In this document: positions 26,421 through 34,554 of the stretch, piece after piece | Layout of the letters: every line of letters begins with the position of its first letter | Numbering within the stretch: the first letter of the stretch is position 1 | Source of the DNA: Ulvibacterium sp965248315 | GTDB lineage: Bacteria > Bacteroidota > Bacteroidia > Flavobacteriales > Flavobacteriaceae | Direction: 5' to 3' | Assembly: GCF_965248315.1 (NCBI RefSeq) | Contig: NZ_CBDFIX010000002.1 | Span: forward strand, 3,844,001 to 3,908,000 | Length of the DNA stretch: 64,000 nt | The notes under the pieces: generated by a model | Seen by the model: the letters and a program-made list of their open reading frames with translations, nothing else | Database searches by the model: none | Told to the model about the DNA's origin: nothing | Translations under genes and position numbers: made by a program

Positions 26421-28583
26421 CTATAAATTATCCAGTTGGTTGCTCTTTTTATCGGTGCTGATAGTCCAAAAGAAGCCGACAAAAAAGAAGGTGTCCGCGG
26501 GTGGACGAATGGTACGACGGTCAAAAACACCATCCATGTTCGGCGAGTCCGCATATTGGTATCCATTAATATTATTGAAACCCAATACATTGTTGACGGA
26601 GAAATACAGGATTTTCTGTTGTGAAATCAAATAGGCCCAATTGAAACTTAGATTATTGAATTCCTTGGTTTTTTCACCCATGAATTCTGGGGTATTAGGA
26701 TTATCATACGGACGACCGGAGGCATGGGTATAAGAGAGTCCAACTTGAGAGCGCCATTTGTCCACCCAGTATTTAGTCACCACTGAGAAATTGTGTTTGG
26801 CCGCAAAATTTGGTGTTGCCCTTTCAGGGAAATTTTGAAAATCCCTTTCAGTATCCAAGTAAGAATAGGAAATCCAATAATCCAGATATTTTACGCTTTT
26901 GTTATCTCTCCAAAACACATCCAATCCTGCTGCGTATCCCTTCCCTTGGTTATTGAAACTGGAATTGAATTGGGCAAGCTCCGTATCAAACTTTACCAGA
27001 TTATCATAATCCTTATAAAAAGCTTCGGCCCTAAAAGTCTTTCCATCACCCAAATATTGATAGTTTAAAATATAATGTGAGGTTTTTTCGCTCAAAAGTT
27101 CCTGGTCAAACCGTAAATAATCCGCTATTGGATTCTGATAAAAATCACCATAGGCCAATGAGAACTGACCTTTTTCGCTGCTTTTGTAGGCCAATGAAAT
27201 ACGTGGGGCCAGGTTAAAGTCGTTCAATACATCGGAATATTCCGCCCGCGCCCCCAGCTTCAGGGCAAAACGATTACTAAAGAAAATATCGGCCTCGGAG
27301 AATAGTGCTGCCAGATTATCGGAATAACCACTAGTAAAAACAAAACCATCCTGTCCGGTAAAGGTATCTTCATAGTCGGTCAAAAAGTACTCTGTTCCAA
27401 AATTCAATTGAAATTTTGAACTGAAGTTTTTATTCAATTTCAGTTTTATGTGAGAGGCCGTTTCCTTGGTATCGATAGCATCATCAATTATACCAATTGC
27501 ATTGGTGTCCCATGAGATACTGGCACCTGTGGATAGCGTCCAGGCATTATCAAAAAAGTGTTTGTAGGTACTATTAAAATACAAGTTGTTGTTTCGAAGG
27601 CGAAAACGAACAAAATCCTCAAAATTGATATCTTCTTGATCTATGTCCAAATTGGCATGGTTAAACCCAGTGTAGAGCTTAAAAATGTTATTATCCCCCT
27701 TGCTCCTAAAAACGGCCTCCCCGGATAATGATGTGTACGGATCGTTCCATCGGACACCTTGATCGTCCGGAATAAGAGCCTGGTAGGGTGATAGGTTAAT
27801 GTAAGAGGTGTTTATACTCAAGGATTCATTGCCCCAGATTTCGGTATGGCCCAATCCCCCACCGACCGACATCACTGCAATATCCGTCTTTTCTTGATCG
27901 GGGACATCGGTAGTATTCAGAAGCAGCACACTGGAAAGTGCCTGACCGTATTCAGCGGAGTATCCACCGGTACTAAACGTAATTCCCTTGAACAGAAACG
28001 GGGAAAATCGGCCTCTGGTAGGCACATTGTTTGCAGTCGCATTAAAGGGTTGAAACACGCGAAGTCCATCAATGAAGACCTGTGTCTCGTTTGCCGATCC
28101 TCCTCGGACGAACAAACGGCCATCCTCATTGACAGTGGATGTTCCCGGCAAAGTTTGCAAGGCTCCCACAAAATCCCCTGCAGCACCGGCCGTTGTAACG
28201 ATATCCAAGGGTTTTAATACCGATACCTTGGAGTTGTCTCCTGCTTCAAAGGTGCCGGCTGTGAGGGTAACCCCGGTCAATTGGTTAATGGCCTCCTGTA
28301 ATGTGATTTTTAGATCTTGAAAGTAGGAAACATCGGCTGCTTGCATAAAAGTTTCATAGCCCATTATGGAAATAATAAGATTATGGGTTCCTGTTTCGGT
28401 TGTCTCGAAATTGAATTCTCCACTTTCATTGGTGGAAGCACCATCATAGGTACCTTCCAAATACACATTGGCTCCAGTAATGGGTTGATCCCTGTTGTCC
28501 ATAACTGTTCCAGAAACGATGGTCTGTGCCGGGAGTAGCGTAGAAAAAATAAACACGGTGCTTAGAATGAATTGTTTCATCAT
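26421..28583 (-). CDS. TonB-dependent outer-membrane receptor with carboxypeptidase-like N-domain
   Basis: The 720-residue product has a signal peptide (residues 1-19), then a carboxypeptidase-like regulatory domain (residues 22-95: VSGTVMDNRDQPITGANVYL), a plug domain (95-220, with FVRGGSANETQVFIDGLRV), and a 22-strand-type barrel ending in an aromatic residue-poor tail. It should import a ligand, such as an iron chelate or oligosaccharide, with TonB energy. No SusD-like gene is next to it, so it is a stand-alone receptor and not a Sus pair. A good promoter lies at 28600-28632. An alternative start is the next codon, also Met. Confidence 0.9.
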   Translation of the reverse strand: MMKQFILSTVFIFSTLLPAQTIVSGTVMDNRDQPITGANVYLEGTYDGASTNESGEFNFETTETGTHNLIISIMGYETFMQAADVSYFQDLKITLQEAINQLTGVTLTAGTFEAGDNSKVSVLKPLDIVTTAGAAGDFVGALQTLPGTSTVNEDGRLFVRGGSANETQVFIDGLRVFQPFNATANNVPTRGRFSPFLFKGITFSTGGYSAEYGQALSSVLLLNTTDVPDQEKTDIAVMSVGGGLGHTEIWGNESLSINTSYINLSPYQALIPDDQGVRWNDPYTSLSGEAVFRSKGDNNIFKLYTGFNHANLDIDQEDINFEDFVRFRLRNNNLYFNSTYKHFFDNAWTLSTGASISWDTNAIGIIDDAIDTKETASHIKLKLNKNFSSKFQLNFGTEYFLTDYEDTFTGQDGFVFTSGYSDNLAALFSEADIFFSNRFALKLGARAEYSDVLNDFNLAPRISLAYKSSEKGQFSLAYGDFYQNPIADYLRFDQELLSEKTSHYILNYQYLGDGKTFRAEAFYKDYDNLVKFDTELAQFNSSFNNQGKGYAAGLDVFWRDNKSVKYLDYWISYSYLDTERDFQNFPERATPNFAAKHNFSVVTKYWVDKWRSQVGLSYTHASGRPYDNPNTPEFMGEKTKEFNNLSFNWAYLISQQKILYFSVNNVLGFNNINGYQYADSPNMDGVFDRRTIRPPADTFFFVGFFWTISTDKKSNQLDNL

Positions 28584-28599
28584 TTAGGATTTGATGAAA

Positions 28600-28632
28600 C
28601 AAATTTGAGAAGGCACAACAGGCTTTCCCAAA
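28600..28632 (-). promoter_or_regulatory. Bacteroidota-type promoter of the TonB receptor gene
   Basis: On the minus strand, TTTG (28632-28629) is followed after 21 bp by CAAATTTG (28607-28600), one base away from the TAnnTTTG -7 consensus. The start codon is 17 bp downstream. This matches the TTTG-N19-21-TAnnTTTG pattern known in this phylum. Confidence 0.6.
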
Positions 28633-28750
28633 CCCTTTTACCGAACCGTTGGTTTTAAGGGGTGGAATGAAAATTAAAAAATAAGGAAACAATTCAGTAG
28701 TGGAAATCGACAATTCAGTAGTGCCGATTTTAAATTGAAGTATCCTGTAA

Positions 28751-28776
28751 AACCTCCCCTGTACAGAGGGGAGGTT
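28751..28776 (-). terminator. Terminator hairpin after dps
   Basis: AACCTCCCCT pairs with AGGGGAGGTT over 10 bp around a 6-base loop. On the minus strand the stem ends in TTTTAC. It sits 47 bp after the dps stop and before the TonB receptor gene. Confidence 0.7.
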
Positions 28777-28822
28777 CTATTGTTTTCGTTTTAACCTTTG
28801 GTTAGAAGATTCCGGATTTAGG

Positions 28823-29302
28823 TTATATTTCCTCTGCCAACCAGGCCTTCATCATCCAAACCGTTTTCTCTTGTTCGGTAATAAAATCACTCATCATGGC
28901 ATTAGTGCCTTCATCATTGGCTTCGTCCGAAGCATCGAGAATCCTTCTTTCAATGATAAGCAATTCCTTAAGGGAGTCCACTATCAATCGAATGGCATTC
29001 TCATCCTTTGTAATATTTCTGCCAACAGGAACTTGGGAATTTTGAATATAGTCCTCAAAGGTATGTTGCGGAATTCCACCTAGGGTCAAAATCCGCTCCG
29101 CGACCATATCTACCTTTGCATTTGCATCCGTGTACAGTTCCTCGAATTTTACGTGAAGATCAAAAAAACCCTTTCCTTTTACGTTCCAATGTATCCCTCT
29201 AAGGTTTTGATAATATCGTTGAAAATTGGCTAATAAGGTGTTAAGGTCATTGCTCAACTCTTTTGATTTATCGGCATTTAGCCCAATACTATTTAGTTTC
29301 AT
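28823..29302 (-). CDS. dps: Dps: DNA-protecting ferritin-like protein
   Basis: The 159-residue protein shows the Dps core: NLRGIHWNVKGKGFFDLHVKFEELY in residues 34-58, with the ferroxidase His residues in HWNV and FFDLH, and VDMVAERILTLGG near 65. Twelve copies form a shell that oxidises Fe2+ with H2O2 and stores iron, and so protects DNA from hydroxyl radicals. It is divergent from oxyR, 105 bp away, the classic arrangement for H2O2 control. The shared spacer has a strong palindrome and two repeats (see the operator entry). Confidence 0.93.
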   Translation of the reverse strand: MKLNSIGLNADKSKELSNDLNTLLANFQRYYQNLRGIHWNVKGKGFFDLHVKFEELYTDANAKVDMVAERILTLGGIPQHTFEDYIQNSQVPVGRNITKDENAIRLIVDSLKELLIIERRILDASDEANDEGTNAMMSDFITEQEKTVWMMKAWLAEEI

Positions 29303-29319
29303 ATTTCTAGGTTTTTTAA

Positions 29320-29403
29320 TTTAGTATAAAATTAATGTATAAAAAGAAGGCTTTAGTATAGATTTTATCAATAGTTTTTATAATTTTATATTATAAAATT
29401 ATA
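29320..29403. promoter_or_regulatory. Dps-oxyR divergent control region with palindrome and direct repeats
   Basis: TTTAGTATA occurs at 29320-29328 and 29352-29360, 32 bp apart, about three helical turns. At 29379-29403 lies a perfect 25-base palindrome: TATAATTTTATA, a T, and TATAAAATTATA, ending four bases before the oxyR start codon at 29408. It is a good candidate operator or hairpin that could block oxyR translation. Which protein binds it is unknown; OxyR itself is the obvious candidate. Confidence 0.55.
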
Positions 29404-29407
29404 GCTC

Positions 29408-30346
29408 ATGACCATTACCCAATTACAATATGTTCTGGCAGTTGCCGAGTATCAGAATTTCACTTTGGCCGCAGAAAAAAGCTTTGTTACCCAACCCACT
29501 TTAAGTATGCAGGTACAGAAGTTGGAGGATGAACTGGATGTATTGATATTTGATCGCAAGAAAAAGCCCATCTCTATTACAGAGGTAGGTAAAAAAATCG
29601 TGGCCCAGGCTAAGAACATTGTAAACGAGGCCGAACGAATCAAGGATATCGTTGATCAAGAAAAAGGGTTTATCGGGGGAGATTTTACTTTGGGCATCAT
29701 TCCTACCATTATGCCTACGCTTTTGCCTATGTTTTTAAAGACTTTCATAAATAAGTATTCCAAAGTGAATCTTATTATTCGGGAGCAAAGTACGGAACAA
29801 CTTATCCAAAATATCCAAGATGGTCATTTGGATGCCGGAATCGCGGCAACACCATTGGCAACCGAGTTTATAAAAGAGCGACCCTTATATTATGAACCTT
29901 TTGTGGGCTACATACCCAAAAATCATAGATTGGCCAAGGCAAAAAAAATAAATCCCGAAGACCTGGATATTACGGATGTGCTTTTGTTAAAGGATGGTCA
30001 TTGTTTTCGGGATGGGGTCATTAACCTATGTAATGCCCCAAAAAGTTTTACGGACGAACATTTTCAACTGCAAAGTGGTAGTTTTGAGACCTTAATAAAC
30101 CTCTCCAATGAAGGGTTGGGAATGACGCTTCTACCCTATTTGAACACCTTGGAACTGGATGAAAAGAAAAAACAAAATCTTAAATATTTCGACAATCCGC
30201 CACCGGCAAGGGAGGTGAGTTTGATCTATCACAAAAATGAACTCAAAATCCAGATTACCGAAGCGATTCGCGATGTGATTTCCGGTATCGTTAGAGGGGC
30301 TATTGCGTTTCAGGATGTGAAAATTGTAAGTCCCTTGAACAAATAG
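29408..30346 (+). CDS. oxyR: OxyR: LysR-type hydrogen peroxide regulator
   Basis: The 312-residue protein has an N-terminal winged HTH of LysR type (MTITQLQYVLAVAEYQNFTLAAEKSFVTQPTLSMQVQ) and an effector domain. The redox motif DGHCFRDGVINLC has both cysteines of OxyR (the Cys after GH that reacts with H2O2 and its partner nine residues on). It therefore should activate peroxide genes by disulfide switching. It is divergent from dps, a typical target. The family and function are well supported; its DNA site is not defined here. Confidence 0.94.
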   Translation: MTITQLQYVLAVAEYQNFTLAAEKSFVTQPTLSMQVQKLEDELDVLIFDRKKKPISITEVGKKIVAQAKNIVNEAERIKDIVDQEKGFIGGDFTLGIIPTIMPTLLPMFLKTFINKYSKVNLIIREQSTEQLIQNIQDGHLDAGIAATPLATEFIKERPLYYEPFVGYIPKNHRLAKAKKINPEDLDITDVLLLKDGHCFRDGVINLCNAPKSFTDEHFQLQSGSFETLINLSNEGLGMTLLPYLNTLELDEKKKQNLKYFDNPPPAREVSLIYHKNELKIQITEAIRDVISGIVRGAIAFQDVKIVSPLNK

Positions 30347-30481
30347 CCTATTTATCCTTTAGACCTACCTGTACAAACAAGCACCTGTACAATGCGGAAT
30401 TATCCTAACAAGAAAACTGTCTATAGCGCAAGAATCTTTTAATGGAGTTTTTTGTAGAAGATGAAAAATTACGGTAAGCTG

Positions 30482-30509
30482 AATAAAAAAACCACCTAAA
30501 GGTGGTTTT
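30482..30509 (-). terminator. Terminator of the 65-residue gene
   Basis: AAAACCACC and GGTGGTTTT form a 9-bp stem around TAAA; on the minus strand it is followed by a run of T. It begins three bases after the stop codon at 30513. Confidence 0.85.
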
Positions 30510-30512
30510 GAA

Positions 30513-30710
30513 TTATGCTCTTAGATAAAGAAGCCCTTCTTGAAGCTCGGGCTTATCCGTTACAAATTGTTTTAACCAGAGTTTTAGTTCCTCAATTTCC
30601 TCGGGCAGTAATCTGGTGACTGCCTTTTTTAACTCCTTGAGGAAGAGTTTCGCATCAAAACTAACCTTTCTGAGTACAGTTTTAGAGTACTCCAGCATAG
30701 CTCTTGCCAT
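30513..30710 (-). CDS. Small 65-residue protein, unknown function
   Basis: The product MARAMLEYSKTVLRKVSF... is 65 residues, all helix-forming, with no signal peptide and an acidic central part (LLPEEIEELKLWLKQF). It has an ATG start, its own 3' hairpin terminator a few bases after the stop, and about 145 bp of upstream DNA, which argues that it is a real gene. I do not know a function. It is convergent with oxyR and divergent from the dacB-like gene. Confidence 0.65.
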   Translation of the reverse strand: MARAMLEYSKTVLRKVSFDAKLFLKELKKAVTRLLPEEIEELKLWLKQFVTDKPELQEGLLYLRA

Positions 30711-30855
30711 ATTCCTAAATGTTTTTAGAGATTAGATCGTATTCTCAAATTTAACAAGAAAAGTGAGGTTTTTATTGTACCGCGCAGTTAAAAATTAGAT
30801 AATTTCTTGTTAAAACAGTATAGACGACCCATTTTGCATAATATCCTTATCTTGG

Positions 30856-32130
30856 ATGGCTATGAAAAAGATAGTGTCTATAGGCCTCATTGTAATTGTT
30901 TTACTAGGCTGCACCAGTTCTCAAAAAATAGTTCAAAACAATGTTCGCCCAGTTCTTGACTCAGAGCTATTTGAAAATCACTTTACCGGATTCTTTGTTT
31001 TAGACCCCAAAAAAAGAGATACCATTTTTTCTCATAATAGTGCCAAATATTTTACCCCCGCAAGCAATACAAAAATTTATACGCTGTTTACCTCCTTACG
31101 GCTATTGCCGGATAGCATCCCTTCCCTAAAATATAATGTCAACAACGACACGCTGTTTGTGGAAGGCACAGGAGATCCTTCTTTTTTACATCCCTATTTT
31201 AAAGACAGTACGGCCCTAAATTTTCTTAAAAAATACGATATCATTTCCCTTTACCTAAACAATATCCTGGAAGAACGTTTTGGACCTGGTTGGGCCTGGG
31301 GCGATTATCAATGGTACTATTCCGCCGAACGTAGTTCACTCCCCATCTATGGTAATGTACTTACGGTTTACGAAAATGATGGTCTTCAGGTATCCCCTGC
31401 CCTTTTCATGGACAAGGTAATTCCAATTGATTATGCCCTGCAACGGGAAGAAAACGAAAACCTGTTTTATTTTAATCCCTCAAGAAGGGATACCGTAGAA
31501 ATTCCATTGAAGTTGGATAGTACCCTGATTCGAAATCTTTTGGAGGATGCACTGAAGAGAAAGGTTTCCATTACCCATAATCCGATCAAAGGGAAAAAAA
31601 ACATCCTATATAGTATGCCATCCGATTCCATTTATGCCAAAATGATGATGGACAGCGATAATTTTCTGGCCGAACAATTGCTTGTTCTAGCTTCCTCTAC
31701 CTTATCCGACACGCTAAACACGGACAAGGTCCGTAACTTTGTTTTGGACAGCTTGTTGATCGACTTAAAACAACCCCCTAGATGGGTTGATGGATCAGGA
31801 CTTTCCCGATACAACCTTTTTACGCCACAATCACTGGTACATGTACTTCACCTAATGTACCAGCGTGTCCCAAGGCAAAGATTGTTCAGTTTGTTCCCTG
31901 CCGGAGGCGTTTCCGGTACATTGGAAAACTGGTATCCAGGAGACCCCGAGCCCTATATCTATGCGAAAACCGGTAGTCTGGGAAACAACCATTGTGTAAG
32001 TGGGTACCTTTTGACCAAATCAGGCAAAACCTTGATTTTTAGCTTTATGAACAATCACTTTAGAGTTCCTTCTTCAGAAGTAAAAAAAAGAATGCAGTCT
32101 ATTTTTGAAACTATCAGGGATACCTATTAA
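30856..32130 (+). CDS. dacB: D-alanyl-D-alanine carboxypeptidase/endopeptidase, PBP4 family (S13)
   Basis: The 424-residue lipoprotein (signal ending VLLGC, Cys near 20) carries the three penicillin-binding motifs: SNTK (SxxK) in PASNTKIYT near residue 72, SDN in MDSDNFLAEQL near 265, and KTG in YAKTGSLGNNH near 372. It cleaves peptidoglycan cross-bridges or the terminal D-Ala in the periplasm. Met at 30862 is an equal alternative start. Its stop shares the bases TTAA with the stop of the convergent msrA, so the two genes abut without spacer. Family firm; PBP4-type activity inferred. Confidence 0.88.
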   Translation: MAMKKIVSIGLIVIVLLGCTSSQKIVQNNVRPVLDSELFENHFTGFFVLDPKKRDTIFSHNSAKYFTPASNTKIYTLFTSLRLLPDSIPSLKYNVNNDTLFVEGTGDPSFLHPYFKDSTALNFLKKYDIISLYLNNILEERFGPGWAWGDYQWYYSAERSSLPIYGNVLTVYENDGLQVSPALFMDKVIPIDYALQREENENLFYFNPSRRDTVEIPLKLDSTLIRNLLEDALKRKVSITHNPIKGKKNILYSMPSDSIYAKMMMDSDNFLAEQLLVLASSTLSDTLNTDKVRNFVLDSLLIDLKQPPRWVDGSGLSRYNLFTPQSLVHVLHLMYQRVPRQRLFSLFPAGGVSGTLENWYPGDPEPYIYAKTGSLGNNHCVSGYLLTKSGKTLIFSFMNNHFRVPSSEVKKRMQSIFETIRDTY

Positions 32131-32633
32131 GGCATCCTTTCCGGAACCACCTGTCTTGAAAATTTTTCCCGAAGTAATCTCAATTTTGGGTCGATATATT
32201 TCTTACAAAAAGGTTTGGCTGGGTTCGAATAGTAATAGCTGCGAAACATTTCGTCCGAAGGATGGAAGGCCTTAAATGGAAGTATCTTTGTAATCAGCTT
32301 CTCTTTGAATTGGACCTGGAACTCGCTCCACATACTTTCCAGCTTCTCTTTATCTCCAGGATCTATCGTATAAATTGCAGATCGATATTTACTTCTAAAG
32401 GAATGGTTCGCCGTACTTTCATGGGTAAACAAATGGATAAGCACCAAGTCCTTTAACGCAATTTCGTCAGGGAAAAAAGAAACAATAACCGCCTCCGAAA
32501 AAGTTTCATTTCCGGCCTCCGAAGCTACAAATCCCTGTTCTACCTTTGCTACACCCTTTAATGACTGAAACACGGCCTCCGTGCACCAATGGCATCCGCC
32601 ACCAAAAGCTATTTTTTTAATCGACCTCACCAC
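32127..32633 (-). CDS. msrA: Peptide-methionine (S)-S-oxide reductase MsrA
   Basis: The 168-residue protein has the MsrA signature GGCHWCTEAVFQSLKGV (residues 11-27); in most MsrA the residue after the catalytic Cys is Phe, here His. HLFTHESTANHSFRSKYRSAIY follows, as expected for the substrate pocket. The enzyme reduces methionine-S-sulfoxide in proteins with thioredoxin; thioredoxin reductase is encoded at 48018. No ATG is in frame; the start is GTG at 32631-32633 or the GTG just after it. The NUDIX gene starts upstream, with its stop 19 bp away, so an operon is likely. Confidence 0.87.
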   Translation of the reverse strand: MVRSIKKIAFGGGCHWCTEAVFQSLKGVAKVEQGFVASEAGNETFSEAVIVSFFPDEIALKDLVLIHLFTHESTANHSFRSKYRSAIYTIDPGDKEKLESMWSEFQVQFKEKLITKILPFKAFHPSDEMFRSYYYSNPAKPFCKKYIDPKLRLLREKFSRQVVPERMP

Positions 32634-32651
32634 ACAATAGTCGGGAATTCC

Positions 32652-33236
32652 TTAGGAAAATAACGCATTGATCTGGGCATATTGCAACAGCATAATAGTC
32701 TTCGCATCCTTGATTTCCCCAGTCTGCATCATACGCAATGCTTTTTCAAAAGAATATTCCAGGACTTCAATATTTTCGGTCTCCTCATCTACACCACCAC
32801 CATCACTTACCTTCATTCCATCCTCATATTCGGCAATAAAAAAATAAAGGATCTCGGTCACCGAACCGGGAGACATGTAGGATTCAAAAACCTTCCGTAT
32901 ATTATCCACTTTATACCCTGTTTCCTCCTGTACTTCTTTTTTAATGCAATCCTCCGGGTTTTCACCATCCAAAAGGCCGGCACAGACTTCGATCATCATC
33001 CCACTACTATTCCCATTTACATAAGTGGGCATACGAAATTGGCGTGTTAGGATTACGGTACCTTTCTTTTGGTTATACAACAATATAGCGGCACCATTGC
33101 CCCGGTCATAGGCTTCGCGATATTGGGTTTCCCAACTGCCGTCCGGTTTTTGGTATTCATAGGTAAATTTGTTGAGCGTATACCAATTGTCCGATAGCAG
33201 CTCTTTTTTAATATTGCGAATCCCGTCATTCTGCAT
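32652..33236 (-). CDS. NUDIX hydrolase, NudK-like
   Basis: The 194-residue protein has a near-complete Nudix box: GLLDGENPEDCIKKEVQEETGY (residues about 94-115; the usual Arg of REUxEE is Lys). The layout with GNGAAILLYN and TRQFRMP resembles GDP-mannose pyrophosphatases of the NudK group. Such enzymes hydrolyse nucleoside diphosphates linked to a sugar or other moiety, with Mg2+. Its start lies 11 bp inside the upstream nucleosidase-like gene, so the two are coupled. The exact substrate is a guess. Confidence 0.83.
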   Translation of the reverse strand: MQNDGIRNIKKELLSDNWYTLNKFTYEYQKPDGSWETQYREAYDRGNGAAILLYNQKKGTVILTRQFRMPTYVNGNSSGMMIEVCAGLLDGENPEDCIKKEVQEETGYKVDNIRKVFESYMSPGSVTEILYFFIAEYEDGMKVSDGGGVDEETENIEVLEYSFEKALRMMQTGEIKDAKTIMLLQYAQINALFS

Positions 33237-33585
33237 CCGGTATGTCCTTTAAATTATAATAAATACGAAGTCCCAATTCTTTTGCGATTTCCACATCCTG
33301 GTCCGCTCCTTTTGATTCTCCTTGAATCCTTAGGACTGCGTCACATTTATGCAACAACCGATGTGCCGTTGGATATTGAATCTCCGTAAATATGGCATCC
33401 CCTATTTTGGTGGAACCCGCTAATCTCATTAGGGGGTTGGCTACCCATTCACCAATCATGGGAATATGTCCCTTTCGAAATATGGGCAATGCCATCGACT
33501 CTAGTTTGTCCATGTTTTTTTGGATCAACGCAGGGTCATTCCCCGTATTGCTTGCGTAAGGCCCCGCTATTAAGATCATCATCAT
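33226..33585 (-). CDS. DUF4406 / deoxyribosyltransferase-like protein
   Basis: The 119-residue protein begins MMMILIAGPYASNTG, the nucleotide-binding start of the nucleoside 2-deoxyribosyltransferase superfamily, and contains ESKGADQDVEIAKELG near residue 95, a helix typical of the family; the DUF4406 members match this length. It probably handles nucleotides. The start could be any of three consecutive ATG codons; 33585 is used. The coupled NUDIX gene (11-bp overlap) supports a shared nucleotide-cleaning role. Confidence 0.75.
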   Translation of the reverse strand: MMMILIAGPYASNTGNDPALIQKNMDKLESMALPIFRKGHIPMIGEWVANPLMRLAGSTKIGDAIFTEIQYPTAHRLLHKCDAVLRIQGESKGADQDVEIAKELGLRIYYNLKDIPDAE

Positions 33586-33649
33586 TTTCTGTTTTGGTAA
33601 AGAAAATAAATTCCGATCAATAAAAGCTTAAGATAGTTTAAGAGACTCT

Positions 33650-34216
33650 TTATTTCTTTACACTACTTAAAAACTCTGGTGTAACACCAAGATAGGAGGC
33701 TATTTGTTTTTGGGTCACTTTTGAGGTAATTTGAGGATACTTTGTAACAAAACGGGCGTATCTATCCTCCGTGGTCCGCGATATCGCATCGAGTACCCTA
33801 AGTTGTTCCCTAACATAGGCTTTTTGGAACAGAATCCTAAAAAAGCGCTCCAGCTTGGGTATTTTCGTTAAAAGTTGCTCCAAAGCGAGGAAATCCAATG
33901 AATACAAACGACTATCCTCTAGCGTTTCCAGAGATAATAGGGCCGGTTTTTGATTTATGAAAGAATACATATCGGTAATCCACCAATCCCGTACTGCGAA
34001 CATAATGGTAGATTCCTTGCCTTGTTTGTTTGAATTGTAAGCCCTTAGGCTTCCCGATTCCACAAAATACAGCTTTCTGCATATCCGGCCCTGCTCCACT
34101 ACCCGTTCTTTCTTTGGAACGTCACTCAGTTCTAAAACAGCACTTATCCAATCCCTTTCCTCAGTTGTTAGGTCTATGTGTTTTTGAATGTTCAAAAAAA
34201 TCTGGGAATCGTTCAC
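33650..34216 (-). CDS. Crp/Fnr-family transcription regulator (stand-alone, non-ATG start)
   Basis: The protein (about 188 residues) has a cNMP-binding-like domain (VVEQGRICRKLYFVESGSLRAYN, then ESTIMFA) and a C-terminal HTH (YARFVTKYPQITSKVTQKQIASYLGVTPEFLSSV). No ATG start is in frame. I choose GTG at 34216; the alternative is TTG at 34225. HTH and jelly roll are as in the 21037 protein, so both are of the common Flavobacterial type with no clear cAMP pocket. Targets unknown. Confidence 0.75.
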   Translation of the reverse strand: MNDSQIFLNIQKHIDLTTEERDWISAVLELSDVPKKERVVEQGRICRKLYFVESGSLRAYNSNKQGKESTIMFAVRDWWITDMYSFINQKPALLSLETLEDSRLYSLDFLALEQLLTKIPKLERFFRILFQKAYVREQLRVLDAISRTTEDRYARFVTKYPQITSKVTQKQIASYLGVTPEFLSSVKK

Positions 34217-34554
34217 AATAAACAATCTGGATTAAATAGTTCGGCATCGGAGCTCCTTTTCGATATTCTTAGGGAACTGCCCCAATGTCTACAAAAATAA
34301 ATTTTAATGTCTTATCAGGTGCCGATTGCAAAAAATTATGCTCTTACCGAAGGTTTAGCCAATATTGCCACAATTTTATTTGAAGTTCTTGACATGCACA
34401 TTAAACGAAAATCGTTCCATTTTAATATCTTCGAAAAGGCGTCATTTTTTGATAGACCTTAATTACCTTTTTGTCAAATCTTGACCAGATACTGGAATCG
34501 ATTTACTCCTTATATGGTTTACATTTGTCCTATGTTCAACCAAAAAACGTAATC
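34217..34554. other. Divergent spacer before the GH140-like gene
   Basis: About 340 bp without a credible gene, between the leftward Crp-like regulator and the rightward GH140-like gene. A TACATTTG at 34520-34527 fits the -7 consensus TAnnTTTG, about 28 bp before the start codon, but I find no TTTG at the right distance. An in-frame ATG at 34471 would extend the hydrolase by 28 residues with no signal-like character, so I do not use it. Otherwise nothing is visible. Confidence 0.5.

Noticed and set aside
26436..28538. Several 60-120-codon plus-strand ORFs inside the TonB receptor gene
   Set aside because: They lie wholly within the coding sequence of a well-supported receptor and have no family features, so they are shadows.
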